Source of the DNA: an uncultured Bacilli bacterium
GTDB taxonomy: Bacteria; Bacillota_I; Bacilli_A; RF39; UBA660
Assembly: GCA_948552115.1 (NCBI GenBank)
Contig: CAOWNX010000003.1
Coordinates: 259 to 18,692 of the forward strand
DNA: 18,434 bases
Direction: 5' to 3'
This document shows, one piece after another, positions 7,502 through 15,933 of this stretch. The position numbers were made by a program, and so were the translations under genes. How positions within the stretch are numbered: the stretch's first letter is position 1; each line of letters starts with the position of its first letter. The notes below the pieces were generated by a model that saw nothing but the letters and a program-made list of their open reading frames with translations, made no database searches and was not told the DNA's origin.

Positions 7502-7987
7502 ATGAAAGGTTTAAAAAAATTGTGGAATGAAAATCGTGTGATGTTAGTTCTTGGATTAATTGTTATTGTTTGTATTGTGATTATTTCTATTATTGTGGCT
7601 CAATATTTTTTTGGTGTCAATGCTTCTAATTATGGAAATCGATTGGACAATATTCAGGAATTACCTTTTACAGATGAAGCAAAAAGTTTGATTGAAAGTG
7701 GATTTGAATCTGAAAATACGGTATCTTGTTCTGTGGATGTTCGCGGAAAGATTGTTTATGTTCTTGTGAAATTCAATGATCAAGTATCTTTAACAGATGC
7801 ACAAAATAAAGCAATTGAAGTTTATAATTCGATGGAAGAAAAATATCGAAAAGTTTACGATTTTAATGTGACAGTTATGCAAGATAAAACTGAAAATGCT
7901 GGCGGTTATTCTTTGATGGGTTCTAAAAATGTAAGTGCTTCGAATTTTAAATGGAGTAATAATACACCGATAGAAGATGGTGAATAA
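7502..7987 (+). CDS. Bitopic membrane protein, first gene of the sensor operon
   Basis: A 161-residue protein of unknown family. A basic start (MKGLKKLWNENR) is followed by a strong membrane helix (VMLVLGLIVIVCIVIISIIV, about residues 13-34) and an extracellular domain of about 125 residues. That domain has an alternating strand-helix pattern (KIVYVLVKFNDQVSLTDAQN, then VYNSMEEKYRKVYDFNVTVM), suggesting a small alpha/beta fold. The ATG at 7502 is used because GAGGTGG lies just upstream; a TTG at 7490 would include that site in the gene. The stop is at 7985-7987 and the receptor gene begins at 7989, so the two are almost certainly translated from one message. It may assist ligand sensing by the receptor, but this is only inferred from context. 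Confidence 0.82.
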   Translation: MKGLKKLWNENRVMLVLGLIVIVCIVIISIIVAQYFFGVNASNYGNRLDNIQELPFTDEAKSLIESGFESENTVSCSVDVRGKIVYVLVKFNDQVSLTDAQNKAIEVYNSMEEKYRKVYDFNVTVMQDKTENAGGYSLMGSKNVSASNFKWSNNTPIEDGE

Positions 7988-7988
7988 T

Positions 7989-10022
7989 ATGAAAATATCA
8001 AAAAAGGTCATCATTTGGACTTTGATTTTATCTATTTTTGCTGTCATTGGCTTTGGATTTCTTTATAAAATTATCAATGATAATACACGATTGACTCCAA
8101 AAGAAAGTGAATGGATAAATGAAAATTTAAATAAAGTTATTAATGTGACAGTTTTAAATGATACCAATCTATTTGGTATGAATGGTAAAGGTTTGTTTTA
8201 TGATTTTTTAAATGATTTTTCAGAGAATTATGGCTTACGATTTAATTCGATTACTTATAATTCCAATGAGAATCCATCTGGAATTCGTTTCGGTATTTCT
8301 AATGTTTTGTCAGACTCAGAAATTAATTTTTATCAAGATCATTATGTTCTTGTTTCTAAGAAAAATGAAGTAATATTGTCTTTTGATGATTTGAAAGATA
8401 AGTCGATTGGGGTAGTAGCAGATTCATTTGCTTATATTCAAAATCAGTTATCTGTTTCTGCAAATTTTGTTTCTTTTCCCTCTCAAAATGAGCTTTTAAA
8501 GGCTTTTGAAAGTGGTAAGGATATTGCGTATATGATGGTTCCAAGAATTGAATATATGGATACTATTTTGTCAAAAGATTATCGGATAGCTTATCATTTT
8601 ACGAATATTAATCGATATTATTATATGTCCCTTGATGAACAAAATCAAAACTTGTTAAGTAGTATCTTGAGAAAATATTTTACAAAATGGAAAGATACGG
8701 AATTTAATGATTCGTTTCATAGTCAAGAGTTTCAAATGTTTGTGAATCATTTAAGTATTACGCAAACAGAAGTAGATCAATTACAAAGTGTGGTTTATCA
8801 ATATGGTTTTATCACAAATCATCCTTATGAAGTGTTAATGGGTGGTAATTATGGTGGCATGCTAGCAGTTTATTTTAATGAATTTTCTAAATTTAGTAAT
8901 GTTGAATTCAATTTTAAACGTTATAAGAATTATAAAAAGTTAACGAATGCCATTCAGGATAAAAAAGTAGATCTTTATTTTGGATATCAAAATTTTACAT
9001 CGGGAGGAGAAGATATTTCTTCAGATATTGTTGTTTCTTACGATATTTTAGTTCCAGAATCTGATTATCAAGTGGTTTCTTCTTTTGAGTCTTTAAAAGG
9101 CAAAACGATTTATGTGGAAAAGAATACTTTATTGGAAAGTCGAATGAAAACACTTGAACGAGTGGAAGTTTTAACTTATGAAGGCGAAAAGGGATTAAAG
9201 GATGTAGTTCGTAAAAAGGGAATCGTAGTTATGGATGCTTATTTGAGTCAATATTATCAAAATGGTATTTTAAAAAATTATACGGTTCGATATCATGATT
9301 CTTATCCAGAACATTATTTTTATAAATCTCATGTAGGAGAGACATTTAATCAATTATTTTCTAGATATGTAGATTATTTGGATGAAAATGTTTTGACTTA
9401 TGAAGGATTGTATCATCATAATGTTACGATGAAACATGGTACGATTTTAAGTATTCTTGCTCGTTATTCTTTGTATATTATTGTTATTTTCATTATTTTA
9501 TTTCTTTTGATTTATCGTTTTTCTAAAAGGATTCGACTTGCAAAGCGTTTAAGTCGTGAAGATAAATTGAAATTTATTGATCAATTGACTAGTTTGAAGA
9601 ATCGTAATTATTTGAACTATCATATTAATCAATGGAATAAAAATACAATTTATCCACAAACTATGCTTGTTATTGATTTAAATCGTATTCAAGAGATTAA
9701 TGATACCTATGGATATGAAGAGGGAGATAATCAAATTAAACATGCTGCAAATATTTTAATTAAAACACAACTTGATAATACAGATGTTATGAGAACTGAT
9801 GGAAATGAATTTATGATTTATTTCGTTGGTTATCAAATGAAGCAAATTACAGCTTATATTCATAAACTCAATAAAGAATTTAAGAATCTTCCTTATCCAT
9901 ATGGTGCATGCATTGGTTATAGTATGATTGAAAATGATATGAAACTAGTCGAAGATGCAATCAATGAAGCTACGATTGATGTAAAAAAACAAAAAGGAAG
10001 TAAAAAAGAGGATGTATCATGA
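7989..10022 (+). CDS. Membrane receptor with tandem solute-binding-like domains and a degenerate GGDEF domain
   Basis: A 677-residue protein. After an N-terminal membrane helix (about residues 7-27) comes LTPKESEWINENLNKVINV, the usual lead-in to family 3 solute-binding (SBP_bac_3) sensor modules. Two such modules seem to follow in tandem (about 50-265 and 270-480), outside the membrane. A second helix (about 493-514) leads through a basic linker to a GGDEF-like domain (about 535-665). This has DQLTSLKNRNYLN, the metal-site DLNRIQEINDTYGYEEGD and RTDGNEF (602-608) in place of R-x-GG[DE]EF. The Asp/Glu of the active-site loop is Asn, so diguanylate cyclase activity is doubtful; it may bind GTP or act by dimerisation. 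I use the ATG at 7989 (GGTGA five bases upstream); ATG at 7977 would add four residues. It overlaps the YihY gene by four bases (ATGA). Confidence 0.88.
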   Translation: MKISKKVIIWTLILSIFAVIGFGFLYKIINDNTRLTPKESEWINENLNKVINVTVLNDTNLFGMNGKGLFYDFLNDFSENYGLRFNSITYNSNENPSGIRFGISNVLSDSEINFYQDHYVLVSKKNEVILSFDDLKDKSIGVVADSFAYIQNQLSVSANFVSFPSQNELLKAFESGKDIAYMMVPRIEYMDTILSKDYRIAYHFTNINRYYYMSLDEQNQNLLSSILRKYFTKWKDTEFNDSFHSQEFQMFVNHLSITQTEVDQLQSVVYQYGFITNHPYEVLMGGNYGGMLAVYFNEFSKFSNVEFNFKRYKNYKKLTNAIQDKKVDLYFGYQNFTSGGEDISSDIVVSYDILVPESDYQVVSSFESLKGKTIYVEKNTLLESRMKTLERVEVLTYEGEKGLKDVVRKKGIVVMDAYLSQYYQNGILKNYTVRYHDSYPEHYFYKSHVGETFNQLFSRYVDYLDENVLTYEGLYHHNVTMKHGTILSILARYSLYIIVIFIILFLLIYRFSKRIRLAKRLSREDKLKFIDQLTSLKNRNYLNYHINQWNKNTIYPQTMLVIDLNRIQEINDTYGYEEGDNQIKHAANILIKTQLDNTDVMRTDGNEFMIYFVGYQMKQITAYIHKLNKEFKNLPYPYGACIGYSMIENDMKLVEDAINEATIDVKKQKGSKKEDVS

Positions 10023-10849
10023 TAAAGAGAATGAAGGAATTTGTTCATCAAATATGGAGTTTAATTACTAGGCCAGAGATGTTGGTTTTGCCAGGACAAC
10101 TGGCCTATTTTTTCTTACTTGCGATTGTTCCTACCATTACTTTGTTGTTTTATGGAGCATCTTTTTTTCATTTGTCTTTTGATTTTTTATCTAATTTTAT
10201 TATTAAGGCATTTGGTAGTGAAGTTTCAGAACTTATTTTACCAATTGTTAGTAATGTTGATTTTAATTTTCAATTTTTTCTAACATTAATTTTAGGTTTT
10301 TATGCAGCAAGTACAGGTGCTGCTTCGATTGTAGTTACTTCGAATCAAATGTATGGCGTTCCAAATCGTTCTTTTTTTCATCGTAAAATTAAAGCTTTGA
10401 TTATGACTTTGGTGTTAGTATTTCTTTTGATGTTTTTGTTATTGATTCCAGTATTTGGAACAAAAATTAGTGAAATGCTTCAATTTGTTAATTTGAATCC
10501 AAATGTTACAAAAAGTTTGGTATTTTCTATTAATTTGGTGAAGGGACCGATTTCTTGGTTTATTATTTTCTTTTTAATTAAGATTATTTATACAATGGCA
10601 CCAGATAAAGAAATTCTTAGTAAAACCAATACTTATGGATCTGTTTTTACAACGTGCGGTTTTATTCTTGCAACAATGATTTATTCTTTCTATGTGAATC
10701 ACTTTGCTCATTATGCTAATGTGTATGGAGGCCTCGCTCAATTTGTTATTTTAATGGTATGGCTTTATTTACTTGCTTATATTTTTGTGATAGGCCTTGC
10801 TATTAATGCACAAAAATTGGAAAAAATAGGAGACATAAAAAACATTTAA
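10019..10849 (+). CDS. YihY/BrkB family multi-pass inner membrane protein
   Basis: A 276-residue protein with six predicted membrane helices. The family features are an N-terminal amphipathic segment, then LPGQLAYFFLLAIVPTITLL (about residues 22-41), a helix with GFYAASTGAASIVVTSNQMY, and a C-terminal YANVYGGLAQFVILMVWLY stretch before the last helix. The length is normal for the family. These proteins were once thought to be RNase BN, which has been disproved; the transport or enzymatic role remains uncertain. AGAGGAT precedes the ATG, and the start overlaps the stop of the receptor gene (ATGA), which implies translational coupling. A terminator at 10957-10982 probably ends the operon. Why a YihY protein is coupled to a ligand receptor is unclear. 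Confidence 0.92.
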   Translation: MIKRMKEFVHQIWSLITRPEMLVLPGQLAYFFLLAIVPTITLLFYGASFFHLSFDFLSNFIIKAFGSEVSELILPIVSNVDFNFQFFLTLILGFYAASTGAASIVVTSNQMYGVPNRSFFHRKIKALIMTLVLVFLLMFLLLIPVFGTKISEMLQFVNLNPNVTKSLVFSINLVKGPISWFIIFFLIKIIYTMAPDKEILSKTNTYGSVFTTCGFILATMIYSFYVNHFAHYANVYGGLAQFVILMVWLYLLAYIFVIGLAINAQKLEKIGDIKNI

Positions 10850-10867
10850 GAATATATATTAAGTAAT

Positions 10868-10957
10868 GTGCACACAGGTATTATTTAGTGCACGGTATGT
10901 TTTTCGATATCAATCTAATATTATAGGTATTAACGATATGGAAGAATAATATCTAGA
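10868..10957 (+). other. Candidate structured RNA region in the gap before the large surface protein
   Basis: The 282-base gap 10850-11131 contains no credible gene. Two copies of the palindrome GTGCAC (10868-10873 and 10888-10893) can pair with each other. TCTAATATTAT (10914-10924) can pair with 10946-10957 over eleven base pairs with one bulged C. An alternative hairpin pairs ATCTA (10913-10917) with TAGGT (10924-10928), enclosed by 10904-10911 with 10934-10941 (seven of eight pairs). The long pairing and the downstream terminator share A10957. This could be a structured 3' UTR, a small RNA or an attenuator; it matches no riboswitch consensus I know. Confidence 0.35.
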
Positions 10958-10982
10958 GGAACGATTTTTGTTCCTTTTTTTT
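10957..10982 (+). terminator. Rho-independent terminator
   Basis: AGGAAC (10957-10962) pairs perfectly with GTTCCT (10970-10975) around the loop GATTTTT, followed by a run of T to 10982. It ends either the receptor/YihY operon or a separate short transcript. Confidence 0.8.
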
Positions 10983-11066
10983 GCTTTGTATATAATGTGT
11001 AAATTAAACGTTTTCTTTACTTTTTTTTCTTCTTTTTTTTGGTAAAAATTGTATGATAAAAATATA

Positions 11067-11094
11067 TTGCATAAAATAAAATTTCTGATATAAT
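11067..11094 (+). promoter_or_regulatory. Promoter of the 1551-residue surface protein
   Basis: TTGCAT (11067-11072) and a perfect TATAAT (11089-11094) are separated by 16 bases, and TG at 11086-11087 gives an extended -10 element. The start codon at 11132 is preceded by AAAAAGGGG (11111-11119), about twelve bases away. This is the best promoter in the window. Confidence 0.75.
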
Positions 11095-11131
11095 AAAAAA
11101 CATTTATTAGAAAAAGGGGAATTAGAATTAT

Positions 11132-14100
11132 ATGAAAAATTATAAGAAAATTAAAAGTTATTTAATTTTAGGAATTGTTTGCTGTAGTATTTTAATTGGT
11201 ACTGTTATGAGCCATTATAAGTTTTCTGATACTTATTCGTTTGAAAATGGAAATCTTTCTTTTGCTAACAGTGTAGCAAAAGCTTCAGATGGTTTTATTT
11301 ATTTGTCTGATGTTTCTTATCAATCTGGACAAGTTGGTTGGGGAAATCTTTTGATGGATAAAACATCTGCAGATACGAAGATTCAAGTAAAAGTGGAAGG
11401 TGCTGCATATAGTTTTGATAAAGGTATTTTTGCACATGCTACTTCTACGATTGTTTATAATTTAGCTGATTATAAGGATTATGCTTATTTTACTTCTTAT
11501 ATTGGATTAAATACTACTTCAACAAAAGGAAATGGAGTTACCTTTTTCATTTATACATCAACAGATGGTACAAATTGGGATTTGAAGAAGGAAGTTTCTA
11601 AATTACCAGGAGCGAATGCTGATTATGTAAAAATAGATATTCGTGATGCGAATTATTTGAAATTAGTAGCGAATGATAATGGAGCGAATGGTCAAGATCA
11701 TTCTGTTTATGCCGATGCTAAGTTGATTAAAGAAGGTTATAAGGAGTCTGCAACTGATAGTTTAGAAGAAATAGATGCAAAAATTAAAGCTTTAGGAACG
11801 ATTGATTTAAGTAATGAAAGTCATGAACTTTTAATATTGCAAAGAGCTTTGGTTAAAAATGCTGGTGAATATGCGTTGACAAGATTTGTGAATGAAAGTG
11901 ATGCAAATAAATCTGCATTTGAATGGTTGTTTTATAATTTAGAAAATTTACGCCTATATACTATGGGTGGAGCTCCTGCTGGAAGTTATTATAATTCATT
12001 GAAGGTTTTATCTGAATTATTGGTTGCTCATAAAAGTGATTTTGATAATAATGCTTTAACGAAGTATGGAAATCGTTATGGAGATTTGTATAAGAGAATG
12101 GCTATTAGTTTATCTCTTACTCATTCTACATTGGTTGGATTATGGATGCAACCAAGTGCTCCAGAAAATATCTCTAATGCAGTAAAACGTTATGAAATTT
12201 ATAAAGAGTTACATAAAAATAATAAGTTTGTTGTAAATTCAACAATTGATATTACTCAATGGTTTGAAAATTATAATATTGAAGAAATGCGTTTTGTTAT
12301 GAATAACTTAATTGATGATGAAGAAATTTTTTGGTTAAATGATTATATTCAGTCTAATATTGATGCTCATCCAAATCAAGTATGGACTTATTTAACGCCA
12401 CATCCTTATATGGCCTATGTATGGCCAAATTATTCTAATCCTGTATTTCATGATTCTACAAAAAGAGATTATTGGGATAATAAATTTAATGGAATTTTCT
12501 CTAAATATAATGTAACTTATCGTCAAGGTTTATATAAAGTATGGATGAATTTTAGAAATGAATTTGGAACTGGTGCCGTTTGTGGAGGAATTTCTAAGAC
12601 TGGAAGTAATATTCGAGCTACTCATGGAATTCCTGCGACAGTAATTGGACAACCAGGACATGCAGCAATTCTTTATTATACACAAGATGCACAAGGAAGA
12701 GGATATTGGAACATTGATAATGACGTTAGTGGATGGACTTTATCTGAAAAAGGAGAGAGAATGCTTCTTGGATGGGGTAATGCCTCTTGGTCTCGTGGGT
12801 ATTCTGTTGTATATATGGCTCTTGCACAAGAAGTATTAAATGATCATGAGACTTATGAAAGTAGTCAAAAATATGTATTGTTAGCTGAAGCTCATCCAGA
12901 TAATTTAGAGATGCAAGAAAATATGTATCGTAAAGCATTGGAAATTCAACCATTAAATATTAATGCTTGGTATGGATTAATTACTGTTTATAATGCGAGT
13001 GAAAATAAAACAGAAGATCAATATTATGAATTAGCAAAAGAAATTGGAGAAAATTTAAAATATTTCCCATTACCTATGTATCATTTGACTAATTTAATTA
13101 AACCAAAGTTAACAAGTATTGAAAATTCTTATAAGTTTACTTTATTACAAACAAGAATTTTAACAGAAGGTTCTGTTACTCCTAATAATACAGAAGATAA
13201 CTATTATGTATATCAACCATCTTTAACTCGATTAGAAGCAAATTACTTATTAGGTAAAATTGATAAAACAATTGCAACATTCTCATTTGATGGAGATGAT
13301 GCTGGTAAAATTGTATTATCGGATCGTTTTGCTGGAAATGGTGTTCGTTGGGATTATAGTTTAGATGGGGGTAATACTTGGAAAGAAGTTAGTTTTACTG
13401 CTGAAGAAGAACATAAATTACAATTGACATTAGAAGAAATTGCTCAAATTACTGCAGAAAACGATGTTAAAATTCATATTGTTGGAGTGAATTATTCAGA
13501 AGAAAATATTTATAAAATTGATATTACAAAAGCCACTCTTTCTACGTTATTATTTAATAATGATTTAGAAAATCGTGTAGTAGGAGTGAATACAACTTAT
13601 GAATGGCGATATAGTGAGAATGACCCATGGACTTCTTATGCAACTTCTTCTCCTAATTTAACTGGAGATAAAACAGTGCAAGTACGTGTTGGTGCAACTG
13701 GAACAAATCTTCCTAGTGATGTTGCTACTTATCAATTTACGAAAGATAATCAACCAAATACTAGGAAATATATTCCAGTATCTCATTTAAGTATCGAATC
13801 TGTTTCTACAGAAGCTACTAATAATCAAGGAGCTGCTGCTTATTCAATTGATGCAAACTATAATACAAGATGGCATAGTGCATGGAATGGATCGGATACA
13901 GAAAGATACATTGTAATTAAACTTGATAATCCAGTTTTATTATCTGCAGTAGAGTTTGTACCTGCAGGTGGCGGAAACGGAAAAATCTATGATGGAACTG
14001 TTTATGGTAGTATGGATGGAGAAAATTGGGAAATTCTTTCTCAAAAAACTGGAATAACATATACAAATCAAGCAAATACTATTGCAGATGCAATTGCTAA

Positions 14101-15787
14101 TACAAAGAGTTTTGATATTGATACACCAAAAGAAGTTCAATATGTAAAAATTGTTGCAGATCGTTCTAATGCTAATTGGTTTGCAGCTAGAGCATTTAAT
14201 TTCTATCAAGATATTACAAATAATCCTGCTCCAACTGCTGGTATTGCATTTGATAAAACAGAACCAACCAATCAAGATGTAATAGCAAGACTTGTAAATC
14301 CAAGTACTAGTATTACTATCACAAATAATAATGGAAGTGATACTTATGTATTTACGAAAAATGGAGAATTTACCTTTGAGTTTGTGGATGAAAATGGATT
14401 TAAAGGTACTGCTAAGGCAAAAGTAGATTGGATTGATAAGGAAGCACCTACTGCAACATTTGAATATAGTATTGAGACAAAAACAAGTCAAGATGTTGTA
14501 GTAACTTTGATTCCAAGCGAAGAGGTAACAGTATTGAATAATGGAGAAGCGAGTGAAGAAAATCCAAATGTAGATCCGTTTACTTATACATTCATGGAAA
14601 ATGGAGAATTTACTTTTGAATTTAAGGATAAAGCAGGAAATATTGGTACAGCTACTGCTCGTGTAGATTGGATTGATGATTCATTACCAGAAGCGTTTTT
14701 CTCTTATAGTACTATGGAATTAACAAAAGATCCAGTTACTGTAACGATTTCATTTGATAAAGAGAATATTATTATCATTAATAATGATGGTTCGAATACT
14801 TATACATTTACAGAAAATGGAGAATTTGTTTTCATGTATCAAGATGATTCTGGAAATGTTGGTTCAGCACAAGCGAAAGTTACATGGATTATAAAGGATT
14901 CTGAAAATCCAGGAAATCCAGATACACCGGATAATCCAGATACACCAGATAATCCAGATACACCGGATAATCCAGATACACCGAATAATCCAGATACACC
15001 AGATAATCCAGATACACCAGACAATCCCGATACACCAAACAATCCAAATATACCAGACAATCCAGATACACCAGATAAGGGTTCGGATGTAATGTTTGGA
15101 GGAAGTGTCGATATTACTTATATAGATCCTACTACAAATAATAATAATAGTAATAACAATAACAATAACAACAATACGTATAAACCGAATACAAATCAAA
15201 AACCAAATGGTTCAACTACAACTCCACCAAATAATTCTAATGAAGAAGAACCAAAAGATGAAGAACCTACTGAATCAGAATTTGAGGTATATGAGACAGA
15301 GAAAGTAACATTAAAAGCCCCATCAAAAGATTTAGAAGAAAAAGTGGTATTAAAAACAGAAGAGTTAATATTACCAAAAGAATTAAAAGAAAAGGTAACA
15401 AAACCAAGTGAGTATTTTGAAGTATATTTTGAGAAAGAAGCAACAAAAGAAAAGGCAGAAGTAAAATCTGTTATGACAATGACCATAAAAACTGATACGA
15501 CAAAAAAATTAGAAGCATTGTATGAAGTAACAAAAGATAATCAATTAGTAAGATTAAATTATCAAAAGTTAGGAAATAATGAAGTACAGTTAAATGTAAA
15601 TAGTTTAGGGAAATATTTAGTTACTTATACGGATGAGAAGAAAGAAGAACAACCAGTGATTAAGGACGAAGAAAAACCAGAAGAGAAACAGGAAGAGAAA
15701 ACTTCAAATCATAATGTGATATGGTTTATTGGAAGTGCTTTGATGTTATTTGTACTTGGAATTGTAATTTTTATCAAAAGAAAGTAA
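11132..15787 (+). CDS. Giant surface protein: NPCBM, transglutaminase-like, discoidin and Ig-like domains, C-terminal membrane anchor
   Basis: A 1551-residue exported protein. The signal-peptide-like start (about 1-28) contains YLILGIVCCSILIGTVMS. Residues ~53-198 fit an NPCBM carbohydrate-binding domain. Residues ~440-560 look like a transglutaminase/papain-like fold with candidate triad C484 (GAVCGG), H510 (QPGHAAIL) and D529 (YWNIDND). A TPR-like helical stretch follows (about 575-670), then beta-rich regions, an F5/8 type C (discoidin) domain (about 878-1027), three Ig-like repeats of about 80 residues (about 1030, 1104 and 1183 to 1258; each has GEFTFEF or GEFVFMY), nine NPDTPD repeats (1262-1315), an Asn-rich run and a charged domain. 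The C-terminus is a membrane helix plus KRK, without LPxTG, so it seems membrane-anchored instead of sortase-linked. It probably binds and possibly cross-links or cleaves host or diet glycoproteins; the enzyme activity is inferred from the motif order only. Confidence 0.88.
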   Translation: MKNYKKIKSYLILGIVCCSILIGTVMSHYKFSDTYSFENGNLSFANSVAKASDGFIYLSDVSYQSGQVGWGNLLMDKTSADTKIQVKVEGAAYSFDKGIFAHATSTIVYNLADYKDYAYFTSYIGLNTTSTKGNGVTFFIYTSTDGTNWDLKKEVSKLPGANADYVKIDIRDANYLKLVANDNGANGQDHSVYADAKLIKEGYKESATDSLEEIDAKIKALGTIDLSNESHELLILQRALVKNAGEYALTRFVNESDANKSAFEWLFYNLENLRLYTMGGAPAGSYYNSLKVLSELLVAHKSDFDNNALTKYGNRYGDLYKRMAISLSLTHSTLVGLWMQPSAPENISNAVKRYEIYKELHKNNKFVVNSTIDITQWFENYNIEEMRFVMNNLIDDEEIFWLNDYIQSNIDAHPNQVWTYLTPHPYMAYVWPNYSNPVFHDSTKRDYWDNKFNGIFSKYNVTYRQGLYKVWMNFRNEFGTGAVCGGISKTGSNIRATHGIPATVIGQPGHAAILYYTQDAQGRGYWNIDNDVSGWTLSEKGERMLLGWGNASWSRGYSVVYMALAQEVLNDHETYESSQKYVLLAEAHPDNLEMQENMYRKALEIQPLNINAWYGLITVYNASENKTEDQYYELAKEIGENLKYFPLPMYHLTNLIKPKLTSIENSYKFTLLQTRILTEGSVTPNNTEDNYYVYQPSLTRLEANYLLGKIDKTIATFSFDGDDAGKIVLSDRFAGNGVRWDYSLDGGNTWKEVSFTAEEEHKLQLTLEEIAQITAENDVKIHIVGVNYSEENIYKIDITKATLSTLLFNNDLENRVVGVNTTYEWRYSENDPWTSYATSSPNLTGDKTVQVRVGATGTNLPSDVATYQFTKDNQPNTRKYIPVSHLSIESVSTEATNNQGAAAYSIDANYNTRWHSAWNGSDTERYIVIKLDNPVLLSAVEFVPAGGGNGKIYDGTVYGSMDGENWEILSQKTGITYTNQANTIADAIANTKSFDIDTPKEVQYVKIVADRSNANWFAARAFNFYQDITNNPAPTAGIAFDKTEPTNQDVIARLVNPSTSITITNNNGSDTYVFTKNGEFTFEFVDENGFKGTAKAKVDWIDKEAPTATFEYSIETKTSQDVVVTLIPSEEVTVLNNGEASEENPNVDPFTYTFMENGEFTFEFKDKAGNIGTATARVDWIDDSLPEAFFSYSTMELTKDPVTVTISFDKENIIIINNDGSNTYTFTENGEFVFMYQDDSGNVGSAQAKVTWIIKDSENPGNPDTPDNPDTPDNPDTPDNPDTPNNPDTPDNPDTPDNPDTPNNPNIPDNPDTPDKGSDVMFGGSVDITYIDPTTNNNNSNNNNNNNNTYKPNTNQKPNGSTTTPPNNSNEEEPKDEEPTESEFEVYETEKVTLKAPSKDLEEKVVLKTEELILPKELKEKVTKPSEYFEVYFEKEATKEKAEVKSVMTMTIKTDTTKKLEALYEVTKDNQLVRLNYQKLGNNEVQLNVNSLGKYLVTYTDEKKEEQPVIKDEEKPEEKQEEKTSNHNVIWFIGSALMLFVLGIVIFIKRK
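14915..15076 (+). repeat. Nine in-frame tandem copies of an 18-base unit (NPDTPD)
   Basis: The unit AATCCAGATACACCGGAT is repeated nine times without interruption (162 bases), with third-base changes and a few replacements (NPDTPN twice, NPNIPD once). The Pro/Asp linker it encodes is of the kind used to span the cell wall. Because the unit is a multiple of three, gain or loss of copies keeps the frame. Confidence 0.95.
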
Positions 15788-15792
15788 TTTAG

Positions 15793-15821
15793 AAGAACAG
15801 AGTTATCTGTTTTTTCTTTTT
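15793..15821 (+). terminator. Rho-independent terminator after the surface protein gene
   Basis: AACAGA (15796-15801) pairs with TCTGTT (15806-15811) around the loop GTTA, extendable outward by A-T and G-T pairs. A T-rich run (TTTTTTCTTTTT type) follows to about 15821. Confidence 0.75.
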
Positions 15822-15881
15822 CTTTTCTATAAATTTTAAGAATTTTTTTTAATGTTTGTGAAAATCCTTTTTTTCTGTTAT

Positions 15882-15910
15882 TTGCTTTTTTTTAGGAAAT
15901 ATTGTAATAT
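15882..15910 (+). promoter_or_regulatory. Promoter of the rlmB-sigH operon
   Basis: TTGCTT (15882-15887) and TAATAT (15905-15910) are spaced by 17 bases, 23 bases upstream of the rlmB ATG. Both boxes are imperfect, so this is a moderate call. Confidence 0.5.
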
Positions 15911-15933
15911 ATAAGCAAATTTGGGGTGATTTT

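Noticed and set aside
7989..10025. Reassignment of TGA to Trp
   Set aside because: The receptor gene ends in TGA directly followed by TAA, so this stop alone is not decisive, but all Trp codons seen are TGG and no gene contains internal TGA.
10861..10960. Known riboswitch (c-di-GMP, purine or preQ1 type), suggested by the GGDEF gene upstream and a GATATGG sequence
   Set aside because: The conserved cores of these riboswitches as I know them are not present; GATATGG alone is a chance match.
11132..11215. Lipoprotein signal in the large surface protein (GIVCC)
   Set aside because: Residues before the Cys do not fit the lipobox (Ala/Gly/Ser expected at -1), so an ordinary signal peptide or signal anchor is more likely.
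14915..15076. CRISPR-like array
   Set aside because: The units are contiguous, 18 bases long, in frame and without spacers; this is a protein-coding tandem repeat.
14839..15199. Several minus-strand open frames across the NPDTPD repeats
   Set aside because: They consist of the repeat read backwards (VSGLSG or IWCIWI patterns) and have no start signals; they arise because the repeat has no stop codons in other frames.
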